A stretch of 64,000 bases of DNA from Schistocerca nitens (lineage: Eukaryota > Arthropoda > Insecta > Orthoptera > Acrididae), in assembly GCF_023898315.1 (NCBI RefSeq), contig NC_064617.1:717171202-717235201 (forward strand), written 5' to 3'. Within the stretch, counting starts at the first letter, position 1, and every line of letters begins with the position of its first letter. Both the position numbers and the translations under genes were made by a program. The notes under the pieces are model-generated. The model was not told where the DNA came from and made no database searches. It saw nothing but the letters and a program-made list of their open reading frames with translations. Of this stretch, positions 11,340 to 63,110 are shown piece after piece.

Positions 11340-13404
11340 TAGATATCTAATTCTTTTGCTTGCATTTGTAATTCTAATAACACTGAACAGCTTACAAATT
11401 TTGTTTTGTAAAGCTTATTATGGAGCAGGGCTCAAAATAGGACCACATCACATATTTTGCAAATGAAACTAATCCAACAATTTCTACTCAGACGTAAGCT
11501 CTAGTTTCAGTATTGCAAACAATTACAGACGTTTCTATTGGAACCACTGCACATATCACACAGGTAAGGTAAATCTCAACAAAACAAAAATCCTCCACGT
11601 AAGTCAGTCATGCCAAGCATGTAGCAAGAAGTGATGGGGTCTGTTTACCGAGTGCTATTTGTGATTGTCAAAGTGTTTCATAGTCAGGGCACACATCACT
11701 GGTCTCTCGTTTCAAATGACAGACTTTTTATAGGGAGGACACATACTGATCATGCATATGACCGCTCTTGTGCTTAATTAAATTTAAGTTTTCCTGGTCT
11801 TGTGGAGGGCTGAATGCCAACTACTCAGAATTTTAGAATGAAGTTTCATACTCAGAATTTTGTTTTTGTGGGGACCCACAGCCTCAAAATGCTTAACAAA
11901 TGTGGCCTCATACTCTGTGCAGACCCTTCTTGCTCAGACACATTCAGTTTCATTTTTCAACACATTATTTTGTGTTTACATTGAACTGACTCCTAAGGTA
12001 CTGTTTTATATGACAGTATAATATACTGTCAGTCAAGAACTACATGATGTACCAAATATTGGTTTCTCCACTTTTATCTAAGTGCTATTTTGTTGCCATC
12101 CTGCCTCGCATTGTATATTTGCTGACATTACAAAGTTTTATCTTTTGGTACCCTCTGCATATTTTCCAAACAATATTAGCCAATGTCACTTTAACACCTA
12201 GCTTTTATCATTAAGGAATATAACAGCTGATATTTTTTTTACATGATGTACATCGCAGAATCATTTCTACACGGGAGAGTTTGACCGCAGCTTTTAAACA
12301 TCGATAATTTACATGGAATAACATTCATACAATTAACATACTTTGAAATACTAAATTTTTTAAAATCTTCAATTTATGAAATTCCCCAAGATTTTCCTGA
12401 CGAATTGCTACCCTGTTACCTCAATGTGATGGGTTAATATGTATTTGCTTCAGGTAAGGTGGTATACGTGTTTCTGAGAGGGTTGTTTTGGCACTCTCAA
12501 GGGTCAAACAAGATGTACCCATAAACGAGTCATTTACAGCTCCCAATCTTTTGTATTTTTGTTAGCTACTGTCACTACTTGCCCATTTCAGCAGACTAAA
12601 AAGCAAACATACAGGTATGTTAAGTGTACAAATAGATGATTCTACTAGTACACCAGTAATAATATCGAAAAATAAAAATTAAATTTTGCATCTATGAATT
12701 ACTGTTCTGTAAGAAATTTCAGTAGTTTGACTTCTGTGTGTTCATACACAGCATTCAGAAACTGATGATCTATGATATCAGACATTTGTTATGTCTGGCT
12801 CACCAGCAATTAATGCCTTGTTCAGTTTCAAATACTTTGTGAAATTTGTACTCGTTTCCTGTAATATTGTTAATATACTGATAAAATGTTTTATGTCTGT
12901 TTCTATGCCCTTGAGTAGTATTTGGTCTGTTTGATATACAACACACCAACTAACGACGTAATACATAATATTACACATTTAAATAGGAATTTTGTAAGGT
13001 ATGGTGGTATGTTAATGTGAGATATGTATAGTGTGTATGGTGAGGTAAGGAGGTCTCTCTTCCATGTTGGTTATACAACTACACAATCTAAACAAAGATC
13101 ACCTACATTATAGATAACTAGGCACCATGTTTTCTTTTCTTAACTATTGAGAAAGCCAAGTTTCTCTCAACAGCAAAACGCTTCACCGAAAGTGTGTTGC
13201 CCTTCCGAAGATCTGAAGAGTGGAATCAAAATCTGTATAGATCACGCATATTAAAACATATGCCAGAGTTCATAACTAATGCTGCTCAAAAATATTTCAC
13301 AGCATTATTAATTTGTAAATGTTTTAAAAGTCAACAATGATTTGTAATACTCATGTATTTGCTGATAATTTACAAATTAATGCAAACTGTTGCTAACACT
13401 TTCA
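11340..13404. other. No gene seen; AT-rich
   Basis: Only short open frames on both strands and no family match. Possibly old, unrecognisable repeats. Confidence 0.45.
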
Positions 13405-14259
13405 AAAGGTCTGTGCAGTCAAGAGGTATCCTCTATAAGACTATCTTGGGGACGGGGACAGTAGGCTTATCAGAAAGTGGTAGAAGATAAACCTTATGGG
13501 CCTAGAGTCAAAATTAATAAACTGTAATGTATAGGACATGTACAGAAAAGAATGGGATCACGACTTCTAAAGATATGTAAGGAAAAAAAGTTAGGTGGTA
13601 AAGGGGGCCTGACAAAGGCTGAAAAAGACAGGATCCAGACTTATTATGGTATGGCCATTATAAATAACTGCAACAATGTAGAAGCAATGAGGAGAGCCAT
13701 CTGGGCTATATTCTTTCATAAAATTTCAACAGATGAGGAACCACAACATAACCTCTGCCCACGGGGACCTGACAGCTGGTGCAAATTCAACAACCCAGCT
13801 ACATCTTCCAGCTATAAGCACAAACATTCAATTCCAGAAAAAATCCTGCTAGCTGTGAAACCCATTTTCAGGGACCTTAGCCAACAAGAGCTCTTGAAAA
13901 AGTGTCTCCATGGAAAAACTCAAAACCCAAATGAAAGTTTGAATTCTGTCATTTGGACAAGGCTACCAAAAACTGTTTTCGTTAGGAAAGAAACACTAAA
14001 ATTTGGTGTTCATTATGCAGTGATGTGCTTCAATGCTGGTGTGTCAAAGAAGACTGATGTATTAAGGCTCTTGGGAACAAAGGATGTCATCAATACTGAA
14101 AGGGGACTGAAAAAGATTGACATGGACCGTATCTGTGATGCTGATAATTCTGCAGGAAATGCTACCAAGGAGGCCAGGATAGCCCGAGGATCAAAGAAAA
14201 GAAGAAAAGAAGATAAAGATCAAAAAGCTGAGCCACAGTATAGCCCTGGAATGTTTTAA
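13405..14259 (+). pseudogene. Mutator-like transposase fragment with long open frame
   Basis: From 13405 the plus strand reads SVQSRGILYKTILGDGDSRL with a stop soon after, then IGHVQKRMGSRL leading into a 235-codon open frame (13552-14259). This contains KGGLTKAEKDRIQTYYGMAI, FHKISTDEEPQHNLCPRGPD followed by SWCKF, and CLHGKTQNPNESLNSVIWTR. These blocks (GDGDS, GHVQKRMG, YYG.AI, STDE.PQH..CP.G..SWC, G.TQN.NES.NS..W) belong to the 'Mutator-like transposase' C-terminal domain found in many animal genomes. It ends in a Lys/Arg-rich tail. The upstream catalytic part is missing or unrecognisable; no terminal repeats seen. It lies 3' of the helicase gene, on the opposite strand. Confidence 0.75.
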
Positions 14260-15079
14260 AAGTGTGTCTGTATGACATTGTACATTACTTTCTTCCATGT
14301 AAAACTTTCAATACCATTTTTCTCAAAACTACATTTTTTGACCTTCTGGTACACTTTTCTCAAAAACTATTACTGCTACAGACATCAGACTTACAGTATC
14401 TCTTGTTAATACGAGGATTAACTAGATAAAAAATAGACCAGTAGTGATAAAAAGAACAGATTTACAAGCTCCAAGGTGTTTAGAAAAGTTTTAATTTTTT
14501 GTCTTATAGAACAAAAAAATGATTACTCATGAAATATATAAAATACATAACCATTTTTTATGTGATTTGAGAATGATGTTTCAGCTGTACTCTGTAAAAG
14601 TTCCAGGTCTATCTCCATTAGTTACTTCAGAAAGTGTACCTGACATTTGGTAGTTTTAGCACTGATTCCTTATGGGAGTTCCCTCGCGACTGTGTCCCCT
14701 TAAGAGATATTGAAGGGAAATTAGGTTCTAAACCTGAGAACACTGAATATGACATTCATTGTAAAATGTCATATCTGCTACGAAGACTAGTTATATTTAT
14801 GGAATCTGGTAGAATATTTTATCAAAAATAAATATATTTCCAAATTTTGAAAATATCTGACTAGATTACAATTCATTTAAAAAGGTGTTTTGCCCTACCA
14901 GACAACATTATCCCACTGGGATTATACTGATGAATCTCTTAACTCCAGCTTTCTTGGTCCCATTTTCATGATTAACATCCTTTCTTACCTGTAATTGGTT
15001 AATAGCATAACTTTTTGTCAATCTGTTTGCACAGAGGCAGAGTTTGCAATATGATCTATACTCAGCCTTCATGAGGCTA

Positions 15080-15133
<54 letters not shown>

Positions 15134-15337
15134 ACGCCGCGCCCTGAAACATTTCTGCTTATGCCTTTACTGATCTCATTTCTCACAGTTTTACAGTATT
15201 TCTTTACACTGGAGGTCCTCTTCATTCTTCAGCTGGTCTAAATGTTAAATTTAATATCTTTAACTGAATAATCTTTTAGGACACTAGGTAATCCTTAGAA
15301 TGAAAAAATGAAAAGAGCAGCTTCTGTTTCACTTAGG
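14260..15337. other. No gene seen; includes (GT)n at 15083-15132
   Basis: AT-rich 3' flank of the helicase gene. The open frames across the GT repeat are low-complexity artefacts. Confidence 0.5.
15083..15132. repeat. (GT)25 microsatellite
   Basis: Uninterrupted GT dinucleotides. Confidence 0.97.
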
Positions 15338-15343
15338 TTTATT
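15338..15343 (-). promoter_or_regulatory. Poly(A) signal AATAAA for the helicase mRNA
   Basis: First canonical hexamer on the minus strand after the stop codon, about 415 bp downstream of it. No transcript evidence is available. Confidence 0.55.
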
Positions 15344-15755
15344 ATTTTCACATTTCCTTGAATAATAAAGAAGATGTCCAACACATAAAATGTGCACAAC
15401 AAAATAAACTTCTCTGAATTATAGCTACATTATTTCAGTAGCAAATGGAATGAAACAACAAATGCTTCTGAATTAAGGAACTCAGATATTGTGTCTTCCT
15501 ACACAGCCAAAAATTCACAGATATACAAGACTGAAGAACTATTACAAAATAAATAGTGAAAGCAAGTCATGCATATATATCTAACTGTCATGTCTATGAC
15601 TGCACAGGGAGAAATTCACAGATCGTTCAATACTGATAAGTGTAAAATGGGTGTAGATTCTGCAATACAACACCTGCAACATGTAAGATTAAAGTTAGTA
15701 GCAATATAATGTAGTATGAACCCTTTTAAGTTTTTACAAATAATTTGTGTTACCA
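15338..15755 (-). other. Probable 3' untranslated region of the helicase gene
   Basis: AT-rich sequence directly after the stop codon. I found no AATAAA on the minus strand between 15755 and the one at 15343-15338, so the mRNA probably ends a little below 15338. The extent is inferred. Confidence 0.55.
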
Positions 15756-55380
<39,625 letters not shown>

Positions 55381-55797
55381 CTGCAAAATTCACACAGTAT
55401 TAATGCAAATAGCTACCACACAATGTAACCTACAGATAATGTGTCTATTTGGTTGTCATGAGCACTAAATCTCAAAGCAGAAAATACCTTGGAAATTAAT
55501 GAGTTCTTGGACACTGATCTCCATAAGGAGAGATGGAACATTTCTGAAACATACCCAAGTCTGATGTTTTACAGGGGAAAAATTAGATTTGCCTGCAAGT
55601 TCATTTTATTATTGAATAACTGAGGCACTGAGAACCGTAAGGGCCCAAAGCACACTGTCATCAATTTTGAGATTGTGGCATGTATGCATGCTCCTGATAT
55701 CTGTTAATCTCGATGCGAGCATGTTTCATCTATATCTCTAGCCCCACACTGTACTTATGAACGTTCACGAAAAGCTGTCTTACCAATTTCTTAGATA

Positions 55798-57132
55798 CGA
55801 GGGCCATTCAGAAAGTAACCTCGGGTTGATTTAAAAAAATACACCAAGTTAAATAAAAATATTTTAATATATACATCTTACAACTACATCTTTGCACTAT
55901 TTTTCTACATAGTCTCCATAGCGATTGAGGCACTCATCGTATCTCTTCACAAGCTTTGAAATTCCTTCTGCATAAAAATCACCCGCTTGTGCCTGGAGCC
56001 AGCCTGTGACCGCATCTTTGAGCTCTTCGTCGTCATCAAACCGCTGTGACCCGAGCCATTTCTTCAAATGCATGAAGAGGTGATAATCACTTGGCGCCAG
56101 GTCTGGGCTGTAAGGTGGATGGTTGATAACGTCCCACTTGAAGGACTCAAGAAGGGCCATTGTTCTGCGAGCAGAGTGAGGACGGGCGTTATCGTGCAAA
56201 AAACGATACCGGAAGTCAGCATACCACGGCGTTTGTTCTGTATAGCCCGTCTTAACTTTTTTATTGTTTCACAGTACACGTCTTGATTAATGGTCGTACC
56301 ACGTTCCATGAATTCAACCAACAACACCCCTTTGGCATCCCAAAACACCGTTGCCATCAGTTTTCTGGCAGAAAAATCTTGCGAGGCTTTTCTTGGTTTG
56401 GTAGGCGAATTTGAATGTGCCCACATCTTTGATTGTTCTTTTGTCTCAGGGTTCACGTACTTAATCCAGGTTTCGTCACCGGTCACGATTCTGTTTAACA
56501 ATGGTTCTCCTTCGTCCTCATAACGTGACAGAAAGTCTAATGCAGAGGCCATTCTTTGAATTTTGTGGTGGTCGGTAAGAATTTTGGGCACCCATTGTGC
56601 ACAGAACTTACGGTAACCCAATCTTGCTGTCACTATCTCGTACAAGAGAGTCTTATAAATCTGTGGAAAACCAGTAGACAACTCCGACATTGAGAAACGT
56701 CGATTTTCACGAACTTTTGCATCAACTGTCTGAACGAGTTCGTCAGTCACCAATGATGGTCTACCACTCCTCTCTTCATCATGAACGTTTTCTCGTCCAC
56801 TTTTAAATAAACGTACCCATTCACGGACAACTCCTTCACTCATAACTCTTGGTCCGTACACGGCACAAAGCTCACGATGAATAGCTGCTGCAGAATATCC
56901 TTTGGCTGTAAAAAACCTTATGACAGCACGCACTTCACATTTGGCAGGGTTTTCTATTGCAGCACACATTTCAAACTGCCACAAAAACTAAACTAGTGCA
57001 GGTACGACGTTCACTCGACCACAACTTGATGCCGACTGACCTGTTGAGTGCGTGAACGCACAGATGGCGTCGCTACTCCCCCCACAACCCGCACTGTGAC
57101 CAATCGGGAGGTTACTTTCTGAACCGCCCTCG
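55798..57132 (-). mobile_element. mariner transposon, 1335 bp, TIRs and TA target site
   Basis: Bounded by TA at 55796-55797 and 57133-57134. The first 25 bases (CGAGGGCCATTCAGAAAGTA ACCTC) match the reverse complement of the last 25 with two differences. One transposase gene inside with one frameshift. It lies upstream of the first visible helicase exon, in the same strand. Confidence 0.92.
55897..56984 (-). pseudogene. mariner transposase (DD34D), one frameshift
   Basis: N-terminal helix-turn-helix (CEVRAVIRFFTAKGYSAAAI followed by HRELCAVYG), SGRPSLVTDELVQTVD, WVPKILTDHHK (normally WVPHEL), GDETWIKYVNPETKEQSKMW (first Asp), then after the frameshift MHDNARPHSARRT (second Asp) and PPYSPDLAPSDYHLF (third Asp). 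The second and third Asp are 34 residues apart. The break is in a T-run near 56195 (six T where the family frame needs one more). The C-terminus ends YGDYVEK. Start at 56984 is the first Met of the frame; family starts vary. Length about 345 residues if the frame were continuous, usual for mariner. Confidence 0.92.
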
Positions 57133-57349
57133 TATTTATTTCCACATGGGCCGGAAGTACGTTGCTCTGCACTCTAAAACTGCTATCTAGGGCTGATAAT
57201 TATAGTTTTCACATTGTGTACATAGTAATAATACTTCATAATCACATGTGTATTGGTAGTTTAAACTGAACCTCAAGCTACAGAATGTGGCTAATGAAAA
57301 TGATAACGAGGATATCAATTGTTTTAATAAGTCAATTTGTAAGGTGGTG

Positions 57350-58508
57350 TTAGTGTGTGTGGGTTTAAAAGAGGGGGGAAGGGACCAAACTGTTAGGTCA
57401 TCGGTCCTTTGTTCCAAATAAAACAATGTCACAAGTGTGAGAATAAGACAAGCGAGACTGACAACACAAAACAGAGAGAAAGGAAAAACCATAAAAACGA
57501 CGGAAGAGCAACACACACTTAAATGGACGAAAGGGGAGAAGAAAATCACTGAAACGCAAGAAACAGGTCTAAGAGATTAAAATGACAAAACAGATTACCA
57601 TGGCTGGCTGACCATGAGAATAAAAAGGAGAAGCCAGCCACTCTGCAACACATTAAAACCTCCACCCTAAAAGCACTAGGGTGGAGGACACAAGAGGGAC
57701 ATAGGACATGCACTAAAACATAGATCAAATGATAAAACCCACCCTTACGGAAAAAAAAACATAAAACTAAAGCTGCTGCGGAGTCATTGTTGCCCAATAA
57801 AGAAAGGTAGGGTGTTGGGAAAGCCAAAAGTCCACCGCCAAGCAGCTAAAAGTGGGCAGTACAGCAAGTGGACGACTGTCATTTCTGAGCCAGAGCAACA
57901 CCGAGGTGGGTCCTGACAACGGAGAAGGCAACCATGTGTTAGCCACATGTGGGCCAATGCCGAGCCGGCAGAGGACAACTGATTCCCTCTGATAGGACCA
58001 CATGGAAGACTTCCACACATTCATAGTCTCCTTAATGACACGCAGTTTGTTGTGTGTATTGAGGCTATGCCATTCGGTCTCCCAAAGCCGCTAAACCTTG
58101 CAGTGTAGTACTGAATGCAGGTCAGTTGCAGAAAAGCCGATCTCCATGAGCGGTTTCCATGTAGCTTGTTTGGCCAACCTGTCAGCAAGTTTGTTGCCTG
58201 GGATTCCAACATGTCCTGGAATCCACACAAACACCACCAAATGACAGAACTGTTCCAGGGCATAGATTGAGTCCTCAATGGATGCTAACAAAGTACGGCG
58301 AGGTTAGCACTGGTCGATAGCTTGTAGGCTGCTCAAGGAGTCAGTAAATAGGAGAAATGACTCACCAGAGCATGAGTGCGTGTGCTACAGAGCACGAGAT
58401 ATGGCCGCCAGCTCTGCAGTGAAAACACTGCAGCCATATGGCAAGGAGTGCTGTTCAATATGTCCCCCCATGAACATATGTAAAGCCTACGTGACCATCA
58501 GGCAGTCA
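57350..58508 (-). mobile_element. LINE family A, 5'-truncated second copy
   Basis: From about 57585 to 58505 it closely matches 34900-35820 (for example GATTACCATGGCTGGCTGAC and ACATTAAAACCTCCACCCTA in both). It also has a 3' part missing from the 35 kb copy, with GGGACCAAACTGTTAGGTCA. RNase H end reads VVFVWIPGHVGIPGNKLADR followed by LAKQATWKPLMEIGFSATDL. Similarity stops at about 58505 (ACCATCAGGCA), as in a 5' truncation. No clear target duplication. Confidence 0.85.
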
Positions 58509-58509
58509 C

Positions 58510-59695
58510 TTAAGAACAGATCTAAAAACATAAAACCCTGTTCATATCAGTATCAGCACTGATAAGTGTTCAGCCACAAGGTAGCATGTGTCCTACATTT
58601 GTAGCCCAGCTGCTGTGTTTTGGTTGAAGTGGTTGCCACTAGGTATTATTTTTCCAGTGCGCAGCTTTGGAAACTCTGCAACAAAACGTGTAGCATTCAT
58701 CATATCCACTGTTCTGTTTAGCCAATGTTTACAAAAGAGGATGGCTACAGTGATCCTGAGTTTGACATTGAACTTAGCAGCTCAGAAAGTTAAGAAGAAT
58801 GTGATTCATATGGCTACACCAAACTGATAAAAACTCCCTTGCTGTTCTAGGTGTGAAGAGGACGGTGTCCGCAAGTTCCTGGTAAATTAATGACCAGTGG
58901 GAGGAGCGGGGAACACCACAATCACGATTTCTTTCCTCTCAGCTGAGCTGTATGCCAGCCATAACTGGTTGTTTAAGCATAGTTTTTAAAAATCGACAAT
59001 TTATGTGGAATAATACACATACAATTAATACACTGACAGGGTGTATAAGTAGACAGGGGGGAAAAGTCCCCGGCGAAAAACACTTTTTCTGTTTTAAGTG
59101 ACAGTATACGTTTCCTCGTAACTGCAAAACTTTATCAATCCTTTGGTTATGGTTTTATTCACCAGTGTAGAATTTCCCGGCACATCAGAAAACTAAACTG
59201 GAAGGGGTGGGGAACATTTTGGAAATATCTTTGATGTGCACCAACATGTAAACTGCATATTTTTGAACCAAGAAAGTAGAAATCCGAATTCCACCAAACG
59301 TAACAAGCTACTTTCCAAAGCATTGAAATCGAGATTGCAATGTGCTTTTGTAAGCCAGTCATAGCTCACATCACATGATCTCACCAGCCGATGACAGCAG
59401 ATATTCAGAGCATAGGACATGTGATGAAGTCAGCCAATAGAAACATCACTTAAGTAGCGCGAACACACCAACGAGAAAAGTTAGTGGTTTAAATTAAAAT
59501 ACATAGTGCTGGTACAAGAAAAGAAAAGCTTTCACATATAGTATTGGTCTCTGGGATACATAAGCTGCATGAGAAGCTAAGCTTTCACATATAATGATCT
59601 TTTTTGCGCATGTTACACTTTAACATACATCACATAAATGTGCCAGTAACATTTTTGATGACATGTTTGCCCTTCTGGCCTAAAAATTCTTCTTA
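58510..59695. other. No gene seen
   Basis: AT-rich sequence upstream of the visible helicase exons. No convincing first exon was found here. Confidence 0.45.
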
Positions 59696-59700
59696 ATGGT

Positions 59701-59867
59701 TGATGAATTATTCTCGGGTTATCAGCTGAGTGGTGGCATCGTCTTGTCACAACATTTCAATGAGTCTCGTACCAAGCATCTTTGCCAGAAGATGAGGGGA
59801 ACGAAACTAACTGAAACGTTGCGACAAGACACCACCACTCAGCTGATAACCCGAGAAGAATTCATCA
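59701..59867. repeat. Foldback inverted repeat, ~68 bp arms
   Basis: Left arm 59701-59770 (TGATGAATTATTCTCGGGTT ATCAGCTGAG...) pairs with the right arm 59800-59867 (...CTCAGCTGATAACCCGAGAAG AATTCATCA) with a few mismatches and one short indel, around a loop of about 29 bases. Non-coding; an open frame through it is an artefact. Confidence 0.9.
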
Positions 59868-59939
59868 GTGGAATACACCAAGAAAGACTGCAATCGCACA
59901 TACTTCTAAATGGTTGTCCTCAAAGACTTTATTATTAAA

Positions 59940-60930
59940 TAAGAGTCAAACACTAATTTAAGAAATTCATTGTACATTCTCGCACAAGGTTCATCTTTCA
60001 TATAAGGAAATTTACTTTGAAAGTAGCACTTTTCAAACAAACATTCACAATATTTTCCTGCGACCTGTTCGAAATAGGTTCATTTTAGCAGTTGCCACAA
60101 TGCGCCAAATAACAGGTGTCACCATGCTTGCACAGCCATGACGATGCAGAAAGCCCATTTGTTCTTCCATGTAAAACATTAAAGGAACTTACATTGTGTC
60201 ATAAAAGAAACAAGGCATTAGAGGATACTCCAAGAGCATCGAAATTTTGTGAATCATATTAAAATGCACAATTCGGCTAAGTGCATATTCATATGTGCAG
60301 ATTCGGATGTAAATTTTCTTCGAGTACCGGTACTGTATTATCTCTTGTTCGGTTCTTTATTACGGCATAATGCCATACATGCTAGAAAATGAAAACGTAC
60401 ACTTAAAATGCTGCATAGTTAGAACTATGCCAGTAGTGTGGAATTAAACACTTTGTTTCAAATACATTGACTGCCTCAGCAGAAAATACTAATAAAAGCC
60501 AAATTTCCCTAGCAAACAGACAAAAGTAACATCACTGTTCTGCATGACGACTAATGCTTGACTGCAGAGAGGTGAAAATAAAATTAAATCTGAAACTAAC
60601 AACATATTCTAGCGTTCCGTAAATATGTGGATATACTTTAATTCACTTGATAGCTCCTGGCCACAGAAATCCATTTTGTGTTCATTTGATGTGAGATAAA
60701 GATCACTAAATATTAACAAGCGTCACGTGGAGACTACCCACCTCCCCTTTACAACTCAGACTGCTCTGTAGTCTCATCAATCCCCGATATTTCTAAACCG
60801 AGGCAATACTAGATGGTGGCGTCCCCCCCCCCTCCCTCGAGCGTTTGAGGTAGGTCACCAAAAATTTAAAAAATTGACTTTTCAAAAATATGTTCATTTT
60901 GTAGCGCACATCTTTCTGAAGAGTCTGATA
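59940..60930. other. No gene seen
   Basis: AT-rich; C-run at about 60825-60833 only. Confidence 0.45.
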
Positions 60931-60932
60931 TA

Positions 60933-62632
60933 CAGGGTGATTATAATTTAAGTTAAGCTTTCAAAACACTGTAGAAATAACACCACTGGTCAGAATGACG
61001 TCAAGTTGCAACAGAGTATTATCGGAGAAGGGGGAAAACTTATGACGGGGGGGGGGGGGGGTGAAAATAGCATTTTACGTGTTGGAACACATAAATGAAA
61101 ACACCTGTCAAGTGCATGACCCACTGAAGTTTAACACGCCTGGTACACGGCTTTTCCTCCTCTCGTGTCTGTGATGTTCGCCACGACTATCTCGATGCAG
61201 GATCGGGCTCTGTTTGTAAAACTGTATTACAAGAATGATTACTGTGCACATGGCACTCTGCTGAAGTTCCGGACACTTAAGAGTTTAAAAAAAGGTGTTG
61301 GTCTGATGACTGCCATGGGTCTAGTGAAACCGATTCGGAAATTCGAAAAGAGGGGTTATTTTGTTGCACAATCTAGTATAGGGAAGCAGTCGCCACAGCA
61401 ATGCAGGAGAAAACAAGTGGTGGAGTCCAAACGTGTAGTACACGGAGAATTGCCCAAACATTGGACATACACGTCAGCACGGTGCATAAAATCCTACTAA
61501 ACAGCCTTCTTTGTATCCATTCAAAATTACCCATGTGCACAAATTGCCTCCTGTTGACCTGCCAGAAAGAGACCTTTGCTTTAGAATTTCTTGCTCGCAT
61601 GGAAGTGGACACTGATTGGCCATGGAAGATTTTGTGGACAAACAAAGCCCACTTCCATCTGACAGGATATGTCAAGACACAGAATTGTCAAATATGGGCA
61701 AAGGAAAATCCACACGCAAATCAACCACTACCACTTCATCCTGAAAATGTCTGTGTGGTGCTGGTTTACAGCATCATTTATCATAGGGCCACATTTTTTT
61801 TTGAGGAACAGATGCTTCCGGTCCTGTTACTTGTACTGTCACTGGCAAGCGCTGTGACGCTCTTCTGCACAACCATGTCATTCCAGCTCTTCAACAGTGT
61901 GAATGTTTTGATGGGATCATTTTTATGTGAGATGGTGCACTTCCACACATTGCAAATCCAGTTAAGCAGCTGCTGAAGTGCCGTTTCAGAAATGCTAGAA
62001 TTGTCAGCTGCCGTTTCCCTACAGCTTGGCTGTAGCATCACCTGATGTTAATCTGTGTGACTTCTGGCTGTGAGGCTATCTGAAAGATGTGCTCAGTGAT
62101 CCAACTGCAAACTTCGCTACATTGAAGGTACACATTGCACAACACATTCCGAACGTGACCCCGGACACGCTTTGATCAGTTGTGGAACATGCTGTTTCTC
62201 GATTTCAACTTGTTGTGCGAAACGGTGGACAGCATACTGAAAATTTTTGTGCCAGTCACACGGAAATTAATATTCCAATTTGAATGATGCTTTTTACGTG
62301 GTTTTTGGCCTTAGGACAATTAAAAACCGATTCTTTCCATCCGATGTGATTGTGACCTTTCCATCGGAAATGGGCGTACGTAACTAACAGTATCACACCA
62401 GTACACCCATGCACACTGAGTAGCACAGTTAGTTTAATGTCAAACATACACCTTAGGCACAGTTGTGCAATTCATTTGTCATTTGTAGTCGACCACTATT
62501 ATGATTACAGCACCTTCTATTGCTGCCTTTTGTAACTATTTATCTTTCTTCTGCCGTAAGTTTTCCCCTTTTCCAGAAATATTCCATTGCAATTAGACGT
62601 CATTCTGACCGGGTGTTATTTCTACAAGACAT
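60933..62632 (+). mobile_element. Tc1/mariner-superfamily transposon relic, DUF4817 type
   Basis: Left end CAGGGTGATTATAATTTAAG after TA at 60931. Inner terminal repeat blocks TAGAAATAACACC..GGTCAGAATGACGTC (60970-61005) are mirrored near 62595-62628; the outermost 35 bp at the right end are lost or changed. Between them lies a decayed transposase on the plus strand. Confidence 0.72.
61165..62260 (+). pseudogene. DUF4817-type transposase relic
   Basis: MQDRALFVKLYYKNDYCAHG, KFRTLKSLKKGVGLMTAMGL (DUF4817 helix-turn-helix region); CSTRRIAQTLDIHVSTVHKI (second HTH); ETFALEFLARMEVDTDWPWK followed by ILWTNKAHFHL (first Asp, now Asn); IWAKENPHANQ; DVNLCDFWL (third block, from about 62035). Several frameshifts and stops, so dead. 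It is related to, but distinct from, the transposase at 45276-46345, on the opposite strand. Confidence 0.8.
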
Positions 62633-62639
62633 TATTTGG

Positions 62640-63110
62640 TCTTAAGTGTGCCAATGACCATTATCACGTCTCTTCACACAGCATTCTTCTATCACATGTC
62701 ACTGTATTTCGCTCTGTGTAATGCCAACTTTGTAATGGATGCCATGAAACTACATTCAAAACAGTGGAAATTAAAATGTCCCATGGTTTCTCTCCTGCTC
62801 CCAGTCTGCCAGTTTTACATCCTGCACCTTTTATTTAAAAAACCTCAGCTAATACTGGATGGGATTATTTGTACACGAGAGAACAAGAACTCTTCAGAAA
62901 ATGGGCACTCTTTATTGCTTCTTAGCTAATAACTTGCTGTTTTGTGTGACAACATTAAATACAGGTTACATAAAATCAGTAAAGACAAGAGACAAGCAGC
63001 AAGACAGTACACATTTCTTCTACACTGAAGTCCTTTACATGGTGTGCCTTCCTTTCTGGAAAGCTATTATCAAACATAGGCAAATGTTTTACTACATGAA
63101 AAAACAATGT
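62640..63110. other. No gene seen
   Basis: AT-rich spacer between the transposon relic and the next LINE. Confidence 0.45.

Noticed and set aside
15044-15241. Open frames across GT/CA repeats (also at 14908-15225, 22299-22532, 31594-31950 N-terminus, 43331-43525)
   Set aside because: Low-complexity translation of dinucleotide repeats, not protein genes.
57187-57549. Hydrophobic 120-codon minus frame, possible membrane protein exon
   Set aside because: It lies in the 3' end of LINE family A and has no splice-site support.
60820-60840. First exon of the helicase in the C-rich stretch
   Set aside because: No start codon plus phase-matching donor and no Gly/Arg-rich reading was found on the minus strand.
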